In this document: positions 58,347 to 64,000 of the stretch, piece after piece
How positions within the stretch are numbered: the stretch's first letter is position 1
Layout of the letters: each line of letters starts with the position of its first letter
NCBI GenBank assembly: GCA_003635265.1
Contig: PYIZ01000050.1
Span: 1 to 64,000, forward strand
Source: Candidatus Poribacteria bacterium
GTDB lineage: Bacteria; Poribacteria; WGA-4E; PCPOR2b
Direction of reading: 5' to 3'
Length of the DNA: 64,000 bases
Translations under genes and position numbers: made by a program
The notes under the pieces: generated by a model
The model's input: only the letters and a program-made list of their open reading frames with translations
Databases searched by the model: none
What the model was told of the DNA's origin: nothing

Positions 58347-58823
58347 TTAGCTGTCCGCGTCATCGAAATTCTCATGCCAATAAATGGCCTCAATTGCACG
58401 ATACTTTCCCTCTGTTTCAAAATTCATGCTGTGTGCCTTGGGGACACGTTGATCCGTCCGATTACTGATTGCTTCCGCATCACCAATGTAAAATCCTGCG
58501 TGTCTACGAATACCACCGTCTGGAAATTCTGTCGGTTCCCAGACGATGACACTGCCAACTTTCGGTTCTTCTATCTTTTTCCAACCCGACCTCTGGAGAT
58601 TCGCCTCTAGCCCCCTGACCGTCGTGTGTAGATCGTCTATCAGTTTACAGTGGAAAAGCACTGATGAGACGAAATAGGCACAAGACAGTATTCCATCTCG
58701 TAGGATATCTGTTTCTTCCCCGTCAACAGAAGCGTAGAGATTTCGGAATAGATCTGAACCAATGCTGCGGTGAACCATCAACATATAATTCTTAAAACGG
58801 TTTAACTCAACTTTTTGCGCCAA
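58347..58823 (-). CDS. Hypothetical protein, possible NlpC/P60-CHAP-like cysteine hydrolase
   Basis: Candidate Cys/His pair ILSCAYFVSSVLF and GGIRRHAGFYIGDAEAISN; weak motif evidence. Confidence 0.5.
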   Translation of the reverse strand: MAQKVELNRFKNYMLMVHRSIGSDLFRNLYASVDGEETDILRDGILSCAYFVSSVLFHCKLIDDLHTTVRGLEANLQRSGWKKIEEPKVGSVIVWEPTEFPDGGIRRHAGFYIGDAEAISNRTDQRVPKAHSMNFETEGKYRAIEAIYWHENFDDADS

Positions 58824-58876
58824 AATACTCCTCCGATTAAAGGCTTATATGATCTCTCGAAAGCGTATCCCGCCCA

Positions 58877-59500
58877 TTACGTGAGACCTGACTTATATCC
58901 CCCAAACAAGGCACGACCCTCAGTCTGCCAAAAACATTCCACATCAACAAACCCAACATTTTTAAGCCAAACAACCTGATCCTCAACCGTTCCAAAAGGA
59001 TCGTGGCTGTCGCGTATCGGGTCATCGGGTTTTCGGACCAAATCGTGGTTGGCAAAGCAACCGCCCGGCTTCAGCAGCTGAAGGATTTCCGCATATAGTG
59101 CCTGTTTACGTTCATCAACCACATGGTGAATGGCTCGCGACGAGACCACCGCATCAAACTGTCGATCCGTAGGCAGGGTTGCAAGCCAATCTGGAGAATC
59201 AAAGTTCGATACAACAAAATAGAGTTGGTTGCTCCAATCTGCTAGCCGCGCTTGTCCATGCTTTAGCATTTCCCCCGACCCATCTAGACACACCACCTGA
59301 GCGTTTGGATAAGCAGTAAGAATCTCGCGTGTTACAATCCCGTATCCCGCACCGAGATCTAACACCTCAATAGGTTTTTCGGCACTGCATCGAATCAAAC
59401 CCACGAGCGCTGTAATTTGTTCCGCCCGTTCCGGGTCTGTTTTGTCGCCATCTTCTACCCACTTGCGAACATATTCGGGCGAGTCCCATTCGTGTGGCAT
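58877..59500 (-). CDS. Class I SAM-dependent methyltransferase
   Basis: IEVLDLGAGYGIVTREILTAYPNAQVVCLDGSGEML; FDAVVSSRAIHHV; LKPGGCFANHDLV. Confidence 0.93.
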   Translation of the reverse strand: MPHEWDSPEYVRKWVEDGDKTDPERAEQITALVGLIRCSAEKPIEVLDLGAGYGIVTREILTAYPNAQVVCLDGSGEMLKHGQARLADWSNQLYFVVSNFDSPDWLATLPTDRQFDAVVSSRAIHHVVDERKQALYAEILQLLKPGGCFANHDLVRKPDDPIRDSHDPFGTVEDQVVWLKNVGFVDVECFWQTEGRALFGGYKSGLT

Positions 59501-59570
59501 TGCATTTCTCCTCTCAATGAATCAGGAATTGCTATGTTAACATTATAAAGTCGAATCGGAGTCTGTGTGC

Positions 59571-60659
59571 CTAGCGCACCGCCGCCAATATACGCTTCAT
59601 CAATTGGTCAATATAATCTGACTCTATCCACCGTACCACGACTACCAAATCATTTTCCGGTTCAATCCAAATCATGTTTCGTCCAGCACCCAGAGCACAG
59701 AAACTCGTTTCTGGTGCGCTTGGGAATAGCTGCCTATCCGTATTGAGCCACCACATATAGCCATAATCCGGTTCGACCGGACACGGCGTGGTCGCTAAAT
59801 CTATCCACCGCTCAGAAAGTATCTGCTGTTCACCCCATCGACCACGCCGCAGAAATAGATAGCCGAACCGCGCATGATCCCGAGTACTAATCCACAGTCC
59901 ACCGCCCCAATGACCTCCCCCACTGACCGACTGCATCTTCCGTCCATCAATTGTCAGCCACGAATTTCGATAACCGTGCCATCGCCAACTATTGGAAGCG
60001 CCAATAGGGTCCATCACTTTGGCTTTTAGCAGCTGCGGCAACGGTTTGCGCCAGATACGCAGCAGAGAGAGTGCCAGTCGATTAACACGGACATCATTGT
60101 AAGCAAAGGTGCTGCCGGGTGCTGGCAGCGCATTATCGGGACCCCGCTCTCCCTGACTGTCGGCATAGTCGGGTTTGTCCCAAAGCGTCCCCTTCCACTC
60201 ACTCGTTTGTTGAAGCAGATGGTGCCAGGTAATTTGGGCGTTGTGTGGTGAATCGAATCCACCGTCGTTTACATAGTCTCGGACAGGTTGATGTATGTCT
60301 CGAATTAATCCACGGTCTAGCGCTAGTCCTGCTGTTGTAGACAGATAACTCTTGGTAATACTAAACGTCATATCAGCACGCTGCGTCTCGCCCCATTCAG
60401 CGATAATGTAGCCGTGCCGCAAGATAAGTCCGTTGAGCGCAGCCCGGTCTTTTATCGATCCAATGACCTCGGGATGGGACTCTTCCCTTTCCACCTCGGT
60501 ATAGTGCAACCGTAGTTTACGAGACCATGCGGTTTCGACCGTCTGGGCATAGTGAATTGCCTCATTAAGAGAGTCAGGGTCAATACCTACCTCCTCAGGT
60601 TTTCTGCGCTCCCAATCGTCCCCTCGTTCCGGATAGTATATATTTTGTGAAAATTGCAT
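59571..60659 (-). CDS. Serine hydrolase, beta-lactamase/penicillin-binding-like family
   Basis: SxxK motif FSITKSYLS; YNDVRVNRLALSLL; GGLWISTRDHARFGYLFLRRGRW. Confidence 0.9.
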   Translation of the reverse strand: MQFSQNIYYPERGDDWERRKPEEVGIDPDSLNEAIHYAQTVETAWSRKLRLHYTEVEREESHPEVIGSIKDRAALNGLILRHGYIIAEWGETQRADMTFSITKSYLSTTAGLALDRGLIRDIHQPVRDYVNDGGFDSPHNAQITWHHLLQQTSEWKGTLWDKPDYADSQGERGPDNALPAPGSTFAYNDVRVNRLALSLLRIWRKPLPQLLKAKVMDPIGASNSWRWHGYRNSWLTIDGRKMQSVSGGGHWGGGLWISTRDHARFGYLFLRRGRWGEQQILSERWIDLATTPCPVEPDYGYMWWLNTDRQLFPSAPETSFCALGAGRNMIWIEPENDLVVVVRWIESDYIDQLMKRILAAVR

Positions 60660-60673
60660 TTAAGATCTCCTAT

Positions 60674-62866
60674 TTAGTCTTGATACTCTACGAGAAGTAC
60701 CTCGTGGAGGTTTACCGCTGGCACTACGACCGTCGCAGGGTCTTCTGACGCCTCTAGATTTGTCTCCTGTAGCGGCAATCGTGCCGATTTCACCGCAAAA
60801 TCATTGAACTGAACCCGAATGTTGTGGATGGGGTTCACCTCGCGGAGCGACAAAAACGTGGTCATCTCCCCATCGTGTTTCTCACGACTGGTAATACGCC
60901 ACGGCAGGAGTGGGATGGGATTGTTGAGCAGATGAATCATCAATTCATTCGCACCTCGGTGGGCAGCGGTCACCTCAATAGCTTCCGGCATCTCAAACTC
61001 GATAGGTGGAGGTGTCCGTTTCACCAAGTCGACGATGAGCCGTTTCAGTGGCGGATACGGATTGTTCATATACGCTCCACCCACATCACCGCAGATATAA
61101 ATCGCTTTGCCTTTCCCATAACGGTTCATTGTGATAACTGGTTCGGGCGAATCGTAATCCATCCTTGGATCGAAATCCTTCAGTAACCGTTCCCCTTCTA
61201 GACAACTTCGTGTGCAAAGTACATGGATATCTGCATCCGGCAGAACGGATACCGCAGATTCTTGACCGTAAAAACAGATGACATAGCCGAATTTGCGCGA
61301 CAACTCTGCATCTTGCAGGATGTATATGATACCGTGATCATTTGTACCCCCACGCGATCCTTGGTACTCCACGCCTAATACATCGGAGAGGGCAAATTTG
61401 CCACGCTCACGTCCAAGTTCGTCGAGCAACGAGGTCTCATGGGTAGCGATGAGCGTGCCACCTTCATGGACAAATCTTCTGATAGCCTCACACTGTTCGT
61501 CGGACAAACACGCACTGTTTGAGAGAAAGAGTAAACGATATTGGGCTAACGTCTCGTAGTTCAACCGCTCGTCCAAAACGAAGTCGAACAGCAGGTGCGA
61601 CCGATTCAATATCTCGTAGGCACCGTAAGCGTCCTTCTGCCCAATCTCATGAAAATAGGTCTGCCCTGTGTTCTTGGGAATCTCGGACGGACGAAAATCC
61701 CGGTTCTGCTGTGAGTAGTGCAGTGCGACATATTTGACCGTATCACCTTTGATGTAATCAACCCGTTTCTTGAATTCGCTGAAGACAGACTTGACTGTGT
61801 CCTTATGGAGAATTGTGGGTCCGTCGAAGGGATTTCCACACGGCACCCCACCGTTAGCGATGGCAGCTAGTCCAGCGATGGCGGGAGAAAACGTTTCAGG
61901 ATAAGGTGCACCGCCAAATCCCTGTAGTGATTGAGTGACGTTTCGGAAGAGGCCGAAGGGCGTACCGGTTGACCGCAGAACCTTTGCTGTAAAGTTGGGT
62001 TCTCGTAAGGACCGAAATGTCTCTACGAAAAAATAGCCACCAACGTCTTCTAGATGAAAGGAGTTGAGCGGGTGACCGTCTGACCAATCCGCGGTCGGTC
62101 GAATGTATGAATTCATATCAAGAATAACATCCGGATATTTCGCCCTGATCTGCCGGAAGAGATGGTGCATAAAATCCTTCATCTTCTCGTAGCGCCAGTT
62201 GACAAAGTGTCGAAAATCCATAGAATCAAAGTCAACCTTTCGGGGAATTTCCAACCCTGTCTCTTCCCGAAATAGTCTTTCACAGTAACTACAACAGCAG
62301 GAGGGATAAAAAGGACGCTCCTCGTGGGAGCCGTAGTTGGTGTCGTCGAAATAGAAGCCGTCGAGATCAAGATTATCCAACCATTCAATGAGATATTCCG
62401 GCAACCAGTCCCGATAGGGTGAGTTAAAACAGAACCAGCCCAGATTCTCAATTTCAGACCTGCCATCATCTAAAAACTCCATTAACCACTCAGGCTGAAG
62501 CGGTTTGAGCGGCTTGGTGTATATGACGGGATAGTAGCTGAGGATGAGAATACCTCGTTGGTGTGCCAGTTCCAAAAATCTCGGCAGGCGATCGTTGTCA
62601 ACATTGGGATATGGCGGAATCATCTTTGAGCGAAAGCGGGGCGTACCTCTGTTAATCTCCCCATCGACCACCTGCACCTCGACACCAATTTCATCGATGA
62701 AGTCCACCCATTCCTCGACAGACAATCCGACGTACGACTCCCCCGGTTGGACACAACTTGGGTAGCACTCTATGCGACACACACGCTTTTCGTAGGGGTT
62801 TTCTGCCAGCCTTTGGGCAGTGGATCCGACTCTATTCACTCTTGATTGTCTATCCTCTGCATTCAT
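60674..62866 (-). CDS. Putative glycoside-hydrolase-like protein (TIM barrel + beta-galactosidase trimerisation-like domain)
   Basis: LIEWLDNLDLDGFYFDDTNYGSHEERPFYPSCCCSYCERLFREETG; LLFLSNSACLSDEQCEAIRRFVHEGGTLIATHETSLLDE. Confidence 0.78.
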   Translation of the reverse strand: MNAEDRQSRVNRVGSTAQRLAENPYEKRVCRIECYPSCVQPGESYVGLSVEEWVDFIDEIGVEVQVVDGEINRGTPRFRSKMIPPYPNVDNDRLPRFLELAHQRGILILSYYPVIYTKPLKPLQPEWLMEFLDDGRSEIENLGWFCFNSPYRDWLPEYLIEWLDNLDLDGFYFDDTNYGSHEERPFYPSCCCSYCERLFREETGLEIPRKVDFDSMDFRHFVNWRYEKMKDFMHHLFRQIRAKYPDVILDMNSYIRPTADWSDGHPLNSFHLEDVGGYFFVETFRSLREPNFTAKVLRSTGTPFGLFRNVTQSLQGFGGAPYPETFSPAIAGLAAIANGGVPCGNPFDGPTILHKDTVKSVFSEFKKRVDYIKGDTVKYVALHYSQQNRDFRPSEIPKNTGQTYFHEIGQKDAYGAYEILNRSHLLFDFVLDERLNYETLAQYRLLFLSNSACLSDEQCEAIRRFVHEGGTLIATHETSLLDELGRERGKFALSDVLGVEYQGSRGGTNDHGIIYILQDAELSRKFGYVICFYGQESAVSVLPDADIHVLCTRSCLEGERLLKDFDPRMDYDSPEPVITMNRYGKGKAIYICGDVGGAYMNNPYPPLKRLIVDLVKRTPPPIEFEMPEAIEVTAAHRGANELMIHLLNNPIPLLPWRITSREKHDGEMTTFLSLREVNPIHNIRVQFNDFAVKSARLPLQETNLEASEDPATVVVPAVNLHEVLLVEYQD

Positions 62867-62925
62867 GGCGCGTTTTCCTTAACACTCAACCTAATAGAGC
62901 GCCAAGCGTTATTTGTGTTATCTGG

Positions 62926-63339
62926 TTAGCCCCCTACGCTTGCTTTGGATACAATTGTCCCCTCAATAGCGTTCAGAAACTGGAGGACTTCACTGGTCGC
63001 TGGTGGGGCGTTCTGAAATTTGGATTGGTATTCTTTGAGAATCTGATTCAGTCGCATCAAATCTGTTCGACGATCTGTGGTCGCTTCTCTGACCCGCTCA
63101 AACTGAGAGCCGATTTCTTCAACGGATACACCATCCGGTTTCCGCAGCCAGCTGCCATCCGGGGCTTTCATCAACAGGTGTGCTTCGATAGCGTTCAAGG
63201 CACGCTCTGCCATCCAATATCGTGCCCCCTCAGGTCCACCCAACCTTTGATAAAGCAAGGCTCCGACTGCGGCGATAATTATCGCAACAACGAGCCCGGT
63301 CGTCACCACACGCCGGTAACAGCCCTTCCTCTGCACCAT
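62926..63339 (-). CDS. Hypothetical protein with N-terminal TM helix
   Basis: VVTTGLVVAIIIAAVGALLYQRL; remainder helical and unrecognised. Confidence 0.6.
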   Translation of the reverse strand: MVQRKGCYRRVVTTGLVVAIIIAAVGALLYQRLGGPEGARYWMAERALNAIEAHLLMKAPDGSWLRKPDGVSVEEIGSQFERVREATTDRRTDLMRLNQILKEYQSKFQNAPPATSEVLQFLNAIEGTIVSKASVGG

Positions 63340-63342
63340 ATA

Positions 63343-64000
63343 TCACAATTTCCCCTCACGGATTGTTAAATCTGCTTGCAACTTCTGGTTGGCAATAACC
63401 ATCGTACCGTGTGTGTCGAAAAGCTCGAATTCGCCTTCGATGACATCAAAAACAGCGATATCAGCAATCGTTCCGATTTTGAGATGACCGAGTTTATCCT
63501 CACGCCCAATTGCTCTTGCCGCCGCAATCGTCGATTTCTCAATGACCTCCTCAAGCGAGAGTCCAAGACTTAAGAATTTTGATAATGTTGTCGGGAGATC
63601 GTAGACAGGACCGTTGATATTGCCGGAGTGCAGATCTGTACTGATGACGTCGGAGATGAATCCCTGCTCCATTGCACGTTGGGCGACCTCGTAATTAAAA
63701 CTCCCGCCACCATGTCCAACATCAAAGATAACCCCATCTTCGCGGGCTGCCCACGCATCCGGGATAACCCTTCCTTTATCATCAACGATACAGTCACCAT
63801 TACCTTGAAAACAGTGGGTGACGACATCGCCGGGGCGCATCAGTTTCAGAACATCGGGGAGCGGAACCCCAGTCCCAATGTGCACCATGACGGATGTATC
63901 GGCAATTTCAGCCGCTTCAATTGCCAGCTTTAACGGTTCAACACCATTATCACCAACTTGGGATTTACCCTGACGCACTTTAACGCCGACAGTAATGTCC
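63343..64000 (-). CDS. Amidohydrolase/deacetylase-family protein, 5' end beyond window
   Basis: Frame stays open to the window edge (DITVGVKVRQGKSQVGDNGVEPLKLA); MVHIGTGVPLPDVLKLMRPGDVVTHCFQGNGD; VISTDLHSGNINGPVYDLPTTLSKFLSLG. Confidence 0.9.
   Translation of the reverse strand, partial: DITVGVKVRQGKSQVGDNGVEPLKLAIEAAEIADTSVMVHIGTGVPLPDVLKLMRPGDVVTHCFQGNGDCIVDDKGRVIPDAWAAREDGVIFDVGHGGGSFNYEVAQRAMEQGFISDVISTDLHSGNINGPVYDLPTTLSKFLSLGLSLEEVIEKSTIAAARAIGREDKLGHLKIGTIADIAVFDVIEGEFELFDTHGTMVIANQKLQADLTIREGKL

Overview
This 64 kb window is gene-dense bacterial DNA. Its gene content (many PhyH-type dioxygenases, enolase-superfamily enzymes, DUF6785-like membrane proteins, a WD40/dockerin protein) resembles Candidatus Poribacteria or related lineages; that assignment is inference. 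I identify about 54 protein-coding genes, including a 5'-truncated IS605-type TnpB at the left edge and an amidohydrolase truncated at the right edge. Housekeeping genes include secA, sppA, a primary-type sigma-70 factor, uppP, a pterin dehydratase and an MsbA-like ABC exporter. Accessory genes include six intact PhyH-like dioxygenases, three enolase-superfamily members, two tandem mannonate-dehydratase-like genes and three DUF6785-like membrane proteins. I see no tRNA, rRNA or CRISPR array. The strongest discovery candidate is at 36854-38050. A rhodanese-ThiF/MoeB fusion carries an in-frame TGA exactly where the family has its active-site Cys (PSCAEAGVLG becomes PGUNEAGVLG). A bSECIS-like hairpin follows 14 nt later, so this is a probable selenoprotein that the ORF track splits in two. 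The second candidate is a family of nested palindromic elements (TCCCGCG..TCCCGAT..ATCGGGA..CGCGGGA). One copy is inserted in frame in a membrane-protein gene relative to its adjacent paralogue, and core-like copies are translated as P-D-x-x-G in other ORFs.
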